Assembly (NCBI GenBank): GCA_009746045.1
Contig: RPFO01000084.1
Span: 1,072,176 to 1,136,175 of the forward strand
Direction: 5' to 3'
Length of the DNA: 64,000 bases
DNA from: Mesostigma viride
Taxonomy: Eukaryota > Streptophyta > Mesostigmatophyceae > Mesostigmatales > Mesostigmataceae
Shown here piece after piece: positions 33,597-43,714 of this stretch (position 1 is its first letter; each line of letters starts with the position of its first letter). Below the pieces are notes generated by a model. That model was not told the origin of the DNA, made no database searches, and worked only from the letters and a program-made list of their open reading frames with translations. The position numbers and the translations under genes are program-made.

Positions 33597-34184
33597 TTAT
33601 TACGAGCCACGAGGTAGCCATGGCTGACGGCGGAGCTCATAACTTTCACGTTTGGGCACCGAATTCGGCCGTGAATAGATCACAATCGCAATTCTTCTTT
33701 CGAAGACGCACACGCTGATCTATTTTCCCGAAGCTATTACGCAATATGAAGATGAGCAAACGCACCTCGACGCAGCTTAGCGGCAGCGCTTAACACTGCA
33801 GCTACTACGCAAGAAGCTACGCCTATCTAGAGTTCCGACGCCCGGCCTGGAGGGCAGCAGCACCACTTCCCAAGCTTTAGTGGTATATTCTCCCCCTTCT
33901 TCGGCCTCGCCGTCGGCCTCTCCTGAGCCCAAGGCCGCAGTCGTCCCGTCGGCAAGGGTGGTTGCCGTCTCTGACACCTGGCTTCTGGGGGAAGCGACAC
34001 AGCGCCACTCGGGGCTTCTTCGCTGCGAGCGCGGTCGGTGGCCTCCCGTGGTTTTGCCTGCATGGCAAAGGTCCTCAAGCTCATGGAGTTTCATGGCGAT
34101 GGCGTCTGCGGTCGAGGCGGTCGCTGACCGCCATGAAATATACACAGCAGTTGCTGGCCGACCTAGTGGTCCCATGCAGCCCCA
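33597..34184 (+). pseudogene. Rearranged ORF1-element fragment, copy D
   Basis: 33597-33860 matches the 5' leader of copies A and C in + orientation (GCTGACGGCGGAGCTCATAA, then GAAGACGCACACGCTGATCT). 33930-34140 matches copy E near 53.73-53.93 kb, whose coding strand is minus (AIAMKLHELEDL on the minus strand). The fragment therefore looks like a head-to-head chimera. No intact frame. Confidence 0.5.
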
Positions 34185-35132
34185 TTTAATTAATTAATTA
34201 ATTAATTAGACTCGTGCTCCCGTTGGGGAGTCACGGAGCATTAACCCCGATGGATGGATGGATGGGTGCAAACAGTCCTACCGGTCTAATCTATCTACAT
34301 CAGCTACCTACAACATCTATATCTAACAACATCACTAACTACAACATCTATCTAAACAACATCCCGCTACCCTAGTAGGGGAGCTGTCTGGCGTGTCTCC
34401 CGCGGGTTTGCACACGCGGGCACTTCCCCACGGGGGGGGGCTCGTTGTCCTCTACGACCTGGGCCCACTTGGCCTTGTTGTCCATCATCTTCTTCCAAAT
34501 CACGGAGAGGCCTAGGCCCCCCATGTCCTCTACTAGCTCGATCTTTGAAGGTGCGGGCCTTGCGGCGTCTAGCGTCACGGGGCCCGGCCCACGTCAGGAG
34601 GTGCCGGCCAGGCTGAGCTGGTCGCAGTCCCCGGCGGCGGGAGGGCCACGTGAGAGTGTCTACCCATGGTTGGTGCGAGCTAGGTGCCCTATTATACGAG
34701 CTGCAGGCGCCGCTGCTTAATGGTGCTGGTGATATATGGCATGCCCTGGTACAGGTCCTCGTTGCGGACGTGAGCATGCAGCATATCCTACTCTGAAAAT
34801 GGATCGCAGCATGTTGGTGACCGCGCCGTCCAGCTTGCGGGCCAGGTCGGCGGTGAGGGTCCACGTCTCGGCCCCATAGTAACGTGAGAACAGGAAGGAC
34901 GAGGACCTTAAACAGGTCCTGTTTCTCGCCCTGGGCAGGATGATCCTGCCCAGGGGCTTGCGCCACAGGGCCTGGTACTGGCGTAAAGCGTGCCAGGCGA
35001 GGGAGATGCGATGGTCCACACCAGCCTCGCAGCTGGGAAGCAGGCTGCCCAGCAGCTTGACGCGGTCCCGAAACAGGACTCGAGAGCCGTCTATAGGAGA
35101 TAGAGGGGTGGCGGTGAGTGGGTGAGCCCAAC
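34185..35132 (-). mobile_element. LINE family 2, second copy, inverted
   Basis: Minus-strand copy of the 32570-33556 element: VLFRDRVKLLGSLLPSCEAG, then VDHRISLAWHALRQYQALWR and AETWTLTADLARKLDGAVTN. 3' UTR, stem-loop (34213-34235) and a long TTAATTAA tail (34185-34209) follow. Frameshifts near 34900. It forms a roughly 1 kb inverted repeat with the + copy. The 5' edge is approximate. Confidence 0.8.
34213..34235 (-). other. 3' terminal stem-loop of LINE family 2 (inverted copy)
   Basis: Minus strand: arm CGTGACTCCC, loop CAAC, arm GGGAGCACG, identical to 33514-33536 and followed by the TTAATTAA tail. Confidence 0.85.
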
Positions 35133-35238
35133 CCCGTTTGAACACCGCATTTCCTTAATCCCGGCTCTCTCTTGCTTGCCGGACTGCTATATGCAGAACA
35201 AGAAGAGGTGCCATCTGGACCATTGTCCAGGCCCACAC
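35133..35238 (+). mobile_element. LINE family 1 3' fragment, left part (split by copia-like copy 2)
   Basis: CTCTCTCTTGCTTG, ACTGCTATATGCAGAACAAG and GTCCAGGCCCACAC match 23205-23270. The continuation, GCCAGCCCCTGCATGTGGGC, is found at 51742 after the LTR element, showing the host LINE was split at CACAC. Confidence 0.7.
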
Positions 35239-35931
35239 AGTTAACGTTTTTAAACGCAATGTATAGGATATGGTTGCAATGCAGCAATGTGTGAATATGG
35301 TTGGAACGGAGCTTTGTTAAAATTGGATAATGTTACAGCGCTCACACGCTTGAGCCTTGTGCACGAGTTTGCCAAGTCAAGGCAACACACGTGAGGCGGG
35401 CTCGCAAGAGATGCCCAATTGGCACTGGCGTATTCTTTATATACTTGTGCACTGTGCTTTGCTAGTCCTGAGCAGCCTAGGAGGCCTGCTCAGTAATAAC
35501 ACCCCCGGTACAGTATTCACTACCTGTACAGCGCCCAGTTCCTATACAGTAGGTCTGCCATACAGGTACAGTGACCACAGAGCACAGTCCACAGTGACTA
35601 TGGCATCTGCACCTAGAAGTCCAGGACTAAACCTGCGGTACCAACAGACCACAGGTTAAGGTTCCTATTTCCTGCGTACGACGTATTAATCCAATACCGT
35701 CGTAGGTTCAGCACCTAATTCCTGTCAGCCCAGGAATTACTGTCGACCCCATATGTCGTCGGCAAATATTCACGTCCGACTTAGAAGAACAGCCGGCTCG
35801 CGCTCGCGCGCGACCGGGAAGTCGGAACGCCATAACTTTCTGGATACTTGTCGGAATGAACTCGTTCCGGTGCCGCTGGAATCGCAGAGATATGCCGAAT
35901 CAGGTACACGCCAATGTGCTTGGCGTTAACT
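35239..35931 (-). repeat. 3' LTR of copia-like copy 2
   Basis: 693 bp, ends AGTTAACG / CGTTAACT, near-identical to the 5' LTR at 51047-51736. The purine-rich tract precedes it on the element strand. Non-canonical ends: not TG..CA. Confidence 0.88.
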
Positions 35932-36831
35932 CCAATCCTTTCTTTTCTTGAGCTGTAGCAGCTCACACAAGTCTACATACAAACACACACAATGGGTACT
36001 GGACATCCTCCCCGACTACAAGTCACAACCCACTGGGCATGACAGTCAGCTTGGATTCATTATATGTACATAGCACCCATACTGGTTCAGGAGCACAAAC
36101 AAATTACAATGAGTCCCTATCCCTTCCCGGGAGGCTCGTTGTGTTACCCATGTACAAGAGGTTGGCCAACTGTGGCAGCCCATAGGTGTTCAGTGAAGAA
36201 CTTGAGAAGTATGTACAACCTTCAGGACCTTAGGCGAAACCCCACAGATCACCCACAACAGCTCATCAGAAAACATTGCTGACCCCCAGACGGGAGTCGG
36301 CGCCGGTCTGCTGCCCCTTATCGAACCAGACACAACATCTACGCGAAGCACATGCAAAACACAAGCTCCTATACTCATTCCAACCGTGGAAAATCAGGGG
36401 ACCTGTCGCCACCTCACCAGCGTGGTGGATGGGTCAGCCAGTCCGTGAAACTCCGCCTTAAGACGGCACCAGGGAATCGAACCCCGCCCACAAACCACAG
36501 ATCTGGGGAAACCTCAGACTGAGATGAAAACCCCAGATAGACATCTCTCCATCAGAGACAATGTCAGACATTCCCACACCAGAGACATGTCTCACCCCTC
36601 AAGGTGTGCTCAGGATTATGTACAATCATGAAGCTCCCAAGCCTGATATCCAGAGACTTAAGCACCCAGCTCTCAGCTTTTAGACAGATAGACCGACTTG
36701 ACAGTCAGCATTCATGAGCTTCCTCAGTACATTGTACTGGGCTGGGGCCTTGTGTGGCAGCTTGGTCAATGCATCAGCAGGGTTCTCCTCGCCAGGGATA
36801 TGCTTCAAGTCAACCAAACTGGCCAACTCCT

Positions 36832-38215
36832 TCAGCAACAATCATCCAGGTCCCGGCTTCTGGCCAGCTGCTTGTGAACAAACTGGACCATACCCATGCT
36901 GTCTGTTAGCAACAACGTCTCCATCTGCAAGGTCCAAGGGGTAACTGAAGCCAGCTCCAGCATTAACTCCTTTATGTACAAGCTGGACTGGATCCCCTCG
37001 CATATGGCCCTGCATTCTGCCACATCTGAACTGATACAGACCCTCTTCTGCAGTCTGCTGTACCAGCTGAACAAACTTGCCCTGCTCTGATAAAAAGCAA
37101 ACAGAGCAGCAGATCTCCCCCTGACCTTGGTAACCTGGTGAGCATCCATGGAACTGTCAACAAAGATCTCCAAGGTGATAGGCTGGGCAAAGTCAATCCC
37201 AGACAAAATCAGATCAGGGGTACTCTCCACCAATCGGGCTATGACTCGAGGCTTCTCATGATCCTCAAGCACCTCATCAGGCATTCTGCTATGGACCATC
37301 AAAGACGGACCACAGATGCTGGCAAACCAGGCCCACATGCCTCTCAACTCAGGTCCTGCAGCCTGGGTGATCTTCTCTGGCAAGGCCTTCACAATGGCCT
37401 GTTTATAATCTCCTCCAGCCTGAAGCCTGATACTCCACTCCCCATCCCTCCTGAACAGGGTAGCCTGCATTCCACAGAACACTACAGGCTTGTTGGGCTC
37501 CTGCCACAGCTCCTTGCCCAGTGAAAACTTGCCACTGATGACAGGAATAAACTTCTTCAGCCAGGTCGTGGGGGCTAGCAAATGCAGATCATCTCCATGC
37601 AAACTAGCATACACTGGCAGACCCTCCCATTGGGCCAGCAACAAACAGGGATCAACTGAAGACACTCTCAAGCCACACTCACTGATCAGAGCTTCCTGCA
37701 GCGTGAGTCTCCAGATGATTGGGCTCGACCTGAGTCCTTCCAGGCCCTTCAGAATAACCAGGAAATGTTGATGCAGCTCCAGCTTCCAGATAGCAGGCCC
37801 CTCAACACAGTAAGGCTCATCCTGCTTCCATACCCTCCTGGCCACTTCTGGATCAGATTTTAAAAATGCCCTCTTGAAGTCCAGCAGCACTGATGACATA
37901 GCTGCTCCCCTGTTCAGCAACCCCACGTATAGACACAGCAAAATATTCCACGTGTCATGCAGCATCCCTGGCGTGTACAGCTCCTCTCCCAGCAGACTCC
38001 CCGTGCCGTGATACTCATTCAGGACAGGTCTGACATGGGGCACTGATACCTCATCCACAACCTTCCTCTTCAGCACAAATCTCAAAGCAAGCTTCCTTGA
38101 TGCTGGGGGACGCCTGTCAGTTGGTGCAGCACACTCAAACTGCAACCACTCCTCCAATGCCTTATTAAGAGAAGGCGAGCTTCCAAGCCTCGAACAAAGT
38201 AGGCGAGCTCATTTC
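36832..38215 (-). pseudogene. RT-RNase H part of copia-like copy 2
   Basis: A 441-codon open frame (38157-36832) with SVLLDFKRAFLKSD, GLRSSPIIWRLTLQEALISE, SLHGDDLHLLAPTTW (box C position), IFVDSSMDAHQV, CISSDVAECRAICEG and LLTDSMGMVQFVHKQLA. It ends early at RDLDDCC through a 1 bp loss near 36841 that copy 1 does not have. The frame is otherwise open, and runs upstream to the chromovirus insertion except for a TTAA-type change at 38162. Confidence 0.88.
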
Positions 38216-38250
38216 TTGGACTAGCTGGTCATATGTCAAAGGAGAGTGTG

Positions 38251-38983
38251 TTTAACACGTATGGCTATTTAGAATAGCGCCTTAATGATTGAGAATGAAT
38301 GCGAAAGACCTTTGACTTCCTATGCGTCACAGCGCACGATGGTGGCTTAAGAATACTTGTCACACAATACGAATAAGCTCAAACCCGGAAAACCGGTTTC
38401 GTATATTACAATGTTACCACACAGATTAAAACACTCAATGCGGGAAGACTTACACCCAGTAGGCGAGGGATTCACACTCGAGCCCACAGGAGATTTACAC
38501 TCCAGGATTAAGCGATGGTAAATAATCTGTAGAGCAACGTGGTAAATTACGATACAAGGTCCGGATTGCTGGCATAGCTCGTGCCTTCCTATTTTGTCCC
38601 TTCGTCCCCGTTGGTGGCTGCGCCTGGCGCTGCCAACCAGGCATGACGTGAGGTCCGCGGGGACGGGCTTCTCGAACCGTCTAGAACACGTTAAAGACCA
38701 GTACGGCTAGAGGCCTCTCCTGAAAAATATCCAAATGTCCGTAGGTACCATCATAACGCATGTGCAGTGCCACTTGGCTGTCCGTAACTCCCGTTCAGGC
38801 GCTAGGTCTGCCTACGGCGCAAAGGCCAAGTTCGTCAGCAAAACTTCTACACTTACTTCCACACGGATTGCCTCGGCTGCCAACTATACTATGGCCTCGG
38901 CACTGGCGCCGGATTACGGTCGGCGCCGATCGACCGGGACGGATAATTTAATACCACAAATGGCATGTTGCATCCGTGCAACA
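38251..38983 (-). repeat. 3' LTR of chromovirus 1
   Basis: On the element strand it starts TGTTGCACGG and ends CGTGTTAAA. Nearly identical to 45981-46715; observed differences are a C/G near 38452, a 2 bp gap near 38628 and a 1 bp gap near 38777. Confidence 0.95.
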
Positions 38984-38998
38984 CTCCTCCCCCCCCAA
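38984..38998 (-). other. Polypurine tract of chromovirus 1
   Basis: Minus strand GTTGGGGGGGAGGAG directly abuts the 3' LTR, the expected plus-strand priming site. Confidence 0.8.
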
Positions 38999-39536
38999 CA
39001 AAAGAGGCGGCTACTCCTGTAGCCGGGACTTATAAATGACTGTATACATGGTCACTGTTCCCTTCCAGGGCACGCATCGATCGTGCCAATTGTCACCGTC
39101 CGTTGGCGATGGTTTACGGCGCCGGGCGGTAAGGGCTCGGGCGGTGACCCCCACGAGTGGAGCCCCCACGGCCATGCCCGCGCAGAGGTGCGGCCGGGCG
39201 TTGACGCCGGTGGACACGCTCAGCCGGCGCGGCCTCAGCCGGCTCGGGAAGAGGCAGGCCATTGGCCTGGACTAGGGCGGGCTGGAAGGTGAGTTGCCGC
39301 TCGCCGGCGCGTGCATCATGGCGTTTGGCCAGGTTGACATCCCGCAGCGCCTCCAGTGGGAAAACGCTCAAGAAGGCGGCGAGGAACTTGTGTCGGGTGA
39401 GGGACACCGAACCTCCTGTCCAAACGATACCGCACCGAATAACTCGCCCATGGACCCCTGGGGCGGGGCGGCCTGCATCAAGGCTGCCAATGCACATGCA
39501 AGGAGCATTACGCAAAAGGTAGGAGAAGGGCCGGAA

Positions 39537-41201
39537 TTATGCCAACCCTGCCCGGGCTTTATACTCCTGTAGCAAGCGTGCACAGCCCGTGAGTCCAGCC
39601 TCAGCTACCCATGAGTGCTCTAGCTCTGTTTGGGAGAACTTCCACTTAAGGAGGTACTCGCGGCGGCGGCCTCGATTGCGGTGGGCTACAATGTCCTCGA
39701 CCTCATCCTCGGGCTCGCCCGTCTCGGGGTTGAACTCCAAGGGGGCGGGTGCCATGACACGACCTGGGAAGGTGCTCTTGCGGTAAAGCTTCAGCTGGTC
39801 AACGTGGAAAACATTGGACTTCAGCTGCCACGAGTCCGGGATGGCGACAGACACCATCACCTCATTGAACACCTTCTCCACCAGATACGGTCCAAGGAAT
39901 AAGGGGCGGAGCTTGACCTTCAGGCTGTCCTCGAACTTGTGCGAGAAGCGGCCTTGGTGGGGGCCCTCAATTAAAACCAAGTCACCTGCTTCGATTGCAG
40001 GGGTGCGCCTGTCCAGGGTACTTTGGACTCGCGCCATGTACTTGGCACGCGCCTGACGTAGGCCACTTATGGCGCTGGAATGAGCTTGCACCATCCGTTG
40101 TACCAGCTCCCGCGCCCCTGCGACTGTGGAGCGTAGCTCCGTTGTCGTGGTGATGGCTGGGGCGGTCAAGAGATCGGTGGGGGTAAGGGGATGCCTGCCT
40201 GTATCAAGAAAGAACGGGGTATACCCGTGGGCAGAATGGGGGGCATTATTGAGTGAAAACTCAATGAATCCCAGCACTTCGTCCCAATTCCTCCCGTCTC
40301 GATCCAGGTAGTGCCGCAGTGCCTCTTCCACCACCCGATTCACTCTCTCCACCATGTGAGAAGAGCTACTGTGATAGGCCGTACCCATAGACAACTTAGT
40401 CCCGACGACCTGAAAAAATGAGGTCCAAAATTTCGACGTGAACAGCTTGTCCTTGTCGGTGATAAATTGTCGGGGCATGCCATGGAGCCGGAACACATTG
40501 TTTAGGAACAAGTGGGCACACTCTTCCGCCGTCAGGGTGGCCTTGCAGGGGATTAAATGGCATCTCCGCGTGAGCCGGTCCACCACTACCAGGATCTGAG
40601 CATTGCCCGCCTTGGTCTCTGGCAAGGGCCCAATGAAATCCATCATCACCGAGTCCCAAGGGAACATGGGGTCTGGAATTTCCTTTGGAACGCCCTGTTT
40701 GCCCGTATTCCGTGGCTTCATGTGCTGGCAGCTGTCACAGGTACTGACATACTCCCGCACATCCCGAGCCATCTTAGGCCAATAGTAGGACCTCCGGGCC
40801 CTCGCTAACAGCCTGTCCTGGCCTTGGTGTCCCCCCAAGACGGAGTCATGTAACTCAAATAATACCTCAGCGCGGCATATTTGGGGGACATACAAGCGCC
40901 ATGAGTCTTGACGGGCCGCCTGGCCACTGACATTCACGTAAAGGAACCCGTTTTGAAACTTGGCTGGGTAGCCGTCCATGCTCTGAGGGCGGGCAGCTAT
41001 GGCTTCATTTGCCTTACCCTCAGTGACCGTGAAGCGCGAGATGAGGCGCTCTAGGTCCGAGCTGATGACGACCGTTGTTGCAGTATTTGCCAACGTGAAT
41101 GCCTCTCCAACGGGCTGCATTGGAGGGTAGACTCCTGTCGCCGGCACCATATGGCTGTACGGGGCCGAAGTCCTTCCCCCCCTGCGGCTGCGCACGTGCC
41201 C
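39537..41201 (-). CDS. Integrase with chromodomain, chromovirus 1
   Basis: About 552 codons. Zinc-binding HHCC: H-x-H in ELHDSVLGGHQGQ and CDSCQHMK. Catalytic core: WDSVMMDFIGPLP (first Asp), RQFITDKDKLFTS (second Asp) and SSSSHMVERVNRVVEEALRH (Glu), i.e. D,D-35-E. A GPY/F-like region (LRPLFLGPYLVEKVF) and FHVDQLKLY follow. The C-terminal EDEVEDIVAHRNRGRRREYL then LKWK is a chromodomain, known in this clade to steer insertion to marked chromatin. It is in the -1 frame relative to the upstream PR-RT-RH frame, which it overlaps at 41051-41201; a 7-G run on the coding strand (41176-41182) is the likely slip or indel point. Confidence 0.93.
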   Translation of the reverse strand, partial: GHVRSRRGGRTSAPYSHMVPATGVYPPMQPVGEAFTLANTATTVVISSDLERLISRFTVTEGKANEAIAARPQSMDGYPAKFQNGFLYVNVSGQAARQDSWRLYVPQICRAEVLFELHDSVLGGHQGQDRLLARARRSYYWPKMARDVREYVSTCDSCQHMKPRNTGKQGVPKEIPDPMFPWDSVMMDFIGPLPETKAGNAQILVVVDRLTRRCHLIPCKATLTAEECAHLFLNNVFRLHGMPRQFITDKDKLFTSKFWTSFFQVVGTKLSMGTAYHSSSSHMVERVNRVVEEALRHYLDRDGRNWDEVLGFIEFSLNNAPHSAHGYTPFFLDTGRHPLTPTDLLTAPAITTTTELRSTVAGARELVQRMVQAHSSAISGLRQARAKYMARVQSTLDRRTPAIEAGDLVLIEGPHQGRFSHKFEDSLKVKLRPLFLGPYLVEKVFNEVMVSVAIPDSWQLKSNVFHVDQLKLYRKSTFPGRVMAPAPLEFNPETGEPEDEVEDIVAHRNRGRRREYLLKWKFSQTELEHSWVAEAGLTGCARLLQEYKARAGLA

Positions 41202-43714
41202 TCACGTGCAGGGGTGCTGCCGGCGAGGCGCACGGAATGGTCAACAGTGTCAACCTCCGCGGTTGTGGCGCCACAGAAGAGGAAGGGGCTCATCGGGTCG
41301 CTCAAGCGGTCGCCAAAGGGGGCGACGGGACCATGGGAGGGGATCAACGTCGTGGCCAAAACGTCAAGATCCTCATAAAACCAATAGTCGGGGCGACGCG
41401 ACAGGGCGTCAGGGACCGTGTTGTCAAGGCCCTTGACATATTCGATCTTGAACGGACCGAACTGTGCCAAATATTCAAGCCAACGGGCTTGGCGTGGCGT
41501 AAGCGTGGGCTGCGTCAACAAGTGCGTGAGGGGCCGATGGTCGGTCTGGATGATCAAGCGGTACGGGTCCGCAGGGTCGGGTTCGGCCATGGCCACGTTG
41601 AACTGAGCACCCAGAAGATGGTGCCGCCAAGTATGGCAACAGTACACCACGGCCAACAACTCTTGCTGATGGACCGGGTAATTTCTTTCGGCCGGGATCA
41701 TCGTCCGGGAGATATACTCGACCGGTTGGAGACCGAGACCATGGTCTTGGAGCAGCACACCGCCAATAGCAACCTTGCTAGAATCGCTATTGACCACGAA
41801 TGGCTTGGTGGGATCCGGAAGGATGAGGACAGGCGCAGTGGCGAGCCTGGCCTTCAGCAGGTCAAAGGCCTGTTGACACAGGCCTGACCATTCCCACGGT
41901 ACGTCCTTCTTGAGGAGGTGAGTAAGCGGGGCCGCAATGGTCGCGAAACGCGGGATGAAGCGGCGATAATACGATACCAAGCCCAAGAAGCTGCGCAAGG
42001 CGCGAACATTCGCGGGAACAGGCCACTGTTGGACGGCGGCGACCTTATCGGGGTCCGTGGACACGCCCTTGTCCGAGAGAATGTGGCCTAGAAAGGGGAC
42101 GCTGCGGCCTGATTCTACCTTGCTGCGGCGGGCGGACAGTTTATTATCCGCCATGATCTGCAGAACCGCGGCAACATCCTCCAAGTGCTCCTCGAACGTG
42201 CGAGAGAAAATGAGGATGTCATCCAAGTAGATGGCCACGCAGGTGCGTTTGTACGGCTGCGTCCCCGGGTCCCACGGGATAGTCGGGTCGCGCAGGTCTG
42301 CCGAGACCTGGGGCAGCCGACTAGTGCCCATCACCGACCTAAAGAGGTGGTTCATGAGCATCTGAAAAGAGGCAGGGCTGTTACACAAGCCCATGGCCGC
42401 CACGCGGAATTGGTAATGGCCAAAAGGCGTGGCAAAGGCTGTTTTATGGCAATCTTCGGGGGCGATCCGAAGTTGCCAAAAACCGTCTGCACAATCGAGC
42501 ACCGTAAAGTACTTTGCGCCCTCCACCTTATTAAATATATCATCGATGCGGGGGAGGGGATACTTGGACTTCACGGTGATCGCATTGAGTTTGCGATAAT
42601 CCGTAACCAGACGCCACTTCCCATTGGGTTTGGGCACCAGCAACACGCCCGCGCTGTAAGGGCTATTGCTGGGCTCGATCAAGCCGGCCTCCAACAAGCC
42701 GACCAAGATCTTCTTGAGCTCTGCCAACTCCACGGGTCCCATGCGAAAAATGGGTGAGGTGGTAGGTGGGTGCCCCTCCTGCAAATGAATGCGGTGGAGC
42801 ACCGGTCTGGCCGGGGGAAACGTAGGTGTTTTCTCCTCAAACACGGCTGAATACTGATCGAGCACTGCGTTGAGTCGTTTCACCTCGTCTTCCGACAAGT
42901 CCATGCCAAGCGAGTTTAACGAAACTCCAGCCTGTGCATGCTGGGCGCTGGGCCCGCGCACGTGGGCAAGGGCGTCCAGACGAATGGAGTAAACGGGAGG
43001 AGGCTGCCGGGCTCTCATCATCCGCTTGAACTCCCTTTTGGACATGAGAATGTCCGCAAGGCGACGACGGTCACTCTTGAGGGCAGGCGTGTCATCGGTG
43101 ATGGTCATGCCGTTGGCCGCATACTGCCGCTCAGGTAACCAGAATGACCCATCTGGGAAGTGGGTAACCATGGTACCAAAAGAGACGGTCACCTTGGAGA
43201 TGTGCAGCCAGTCAATCCCTAGGATGATATCAGCCGCTTGTAAGGGAATGACCGTGGCGCGAATGGGCACGCTGGTGCCTTGTACGATAGGGGCCAAGTC
43301 CACATAGCCCGGGGATGGCTGAGTGTAGCCATCCGAGTATCGCACGCGCCGAGCAATGGTATGGGGAGTCGGGGTTACTCCCAGGCGCTGCACTATGGCC
43401 TCACTGATGAAGGTGGTAGCCGCACCACTGTCAATGAGGACCTTGATGCCCTCCAAACAACGCCCAGAGCCCTGGGGGTCTGGTAGGCTTCCAGTGAAGA
43501 GGAGTAGTTGCCGCGGGCCTTCGCTAGGCTCCGCTTGCCATTCCTGGGTCTCTGTCACCACATTACATGGTAACAAAACTTGGGCGACTTGTGCATGGCC
43601 GGGTAAGGTGTCGCCCGGAGTGCCCTCCCGGCCTCTCAGTCCAACGCCTCTCCTGCAGGCCCCTCGTCCACCGGTGTGCCTCGCAGGTGGCCGGATGCGG
43701 CCGCGGAAGAGCCA
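41051..43714 (-). CDS. Protease-RT-RNase H (pol), chromovirus 1
   Basis: The frame is open from 43714 to 41051. Protease: IKVLIDSGAATTFISEAIVQ (active-site DSG). RT: WRLVTDYRKLNAITVKSKYP, FTVLDCADGFWQLRIAPED (catalytic Asp), AMGLCNSPASFQ and AIYLDDILIFSRTFEEHL (YLDD box), then PFLGHILSDKGVSTDPDKV. RNase H: FVVNSDSSKVAIGGVLLQDH, QQELLAVVYCCHTWRHHLLG, TDHRPLTHLL and VPDALSRRPDYW. It overlaps gag by about 79 nt in the -1 frame, so it is presumably expressed by frameshifting as in many Ty3/gypsy elements. No stop or loss of catalytic residues is seen. Confidence 0.93.
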   Translation of the reverse strand, partial: WLFRGRIRPPARHTGGRGACRRGVGLRGREGTPGDTLPGHAQVAQVLLPCNVVTETQEWQAEPSEGPRQLLLFTGSLPDPQGSGRCLEGIKVLIDSGAATTFISEAIVQRLGVTPTPHTIARRVRYSDGYTQPSPGYVDLAPIVQGTSVPIRATVIPLQAADIILGIDWLHISKVTVSFGTMVTHFPDGSFWLPERQYAANGMTITDDTPALKSDRRRLADILMSKREFKRMMRARQPPPVYSIRLDALAHVRGPSAQHAQAGVSLNSLGMDLSEDEVKRLNAVLDQYSAVFEEKTPTFPPARPVLHRIHLQEGHPPTTSPIFRMGPVELAELKKILVGLLEAGLIEPSNSPYSAGVLLVPKPNGKWRLVTDYRKLNAITVKSKYPLPRIDDIFNKVEGAKYFTVLDCADGFWQLRIAPEDCHKTAFATPFGHYQFRVAAMGLCNSPASFQMLMNHLFRSVMGTSRLPQVSADLRDPTIPWDPGTQPYKRTCVAIYLDDILIFSRTFEEHLEDVAAVLQIMADNKLSARRSKVESGRSVPFLGHILSDKGVSTDPDKVAAVQQWPVPANVRALRSFLGLVSYYRRFIPRFATIAAPLTHLLKKDVPWEWSGLCQQAFDLLKARLATAPVLILPDPTKPFVVNSDSSKVAIGGVLLQDHGLGLQPVEYISRTMIPAERNYPVHQQELLAVVYCCHTWRHHLLGAQFNVAMAEPDPADPYRLIIQTDHRPLTHLLTQPTLTPRQARWLEYLAQFGPFKIEYVKGLDNTVPDALSRRPDYWFYEDLDVLATTLIPSHGPVAPFGDRLSDPMSPFLFCGATTAEVDTVDHSVRLAGSTPAREGTCAAAGGEGLRPRTAIWCRRQESTLQCSPLERHSRWQILQQRSSSART

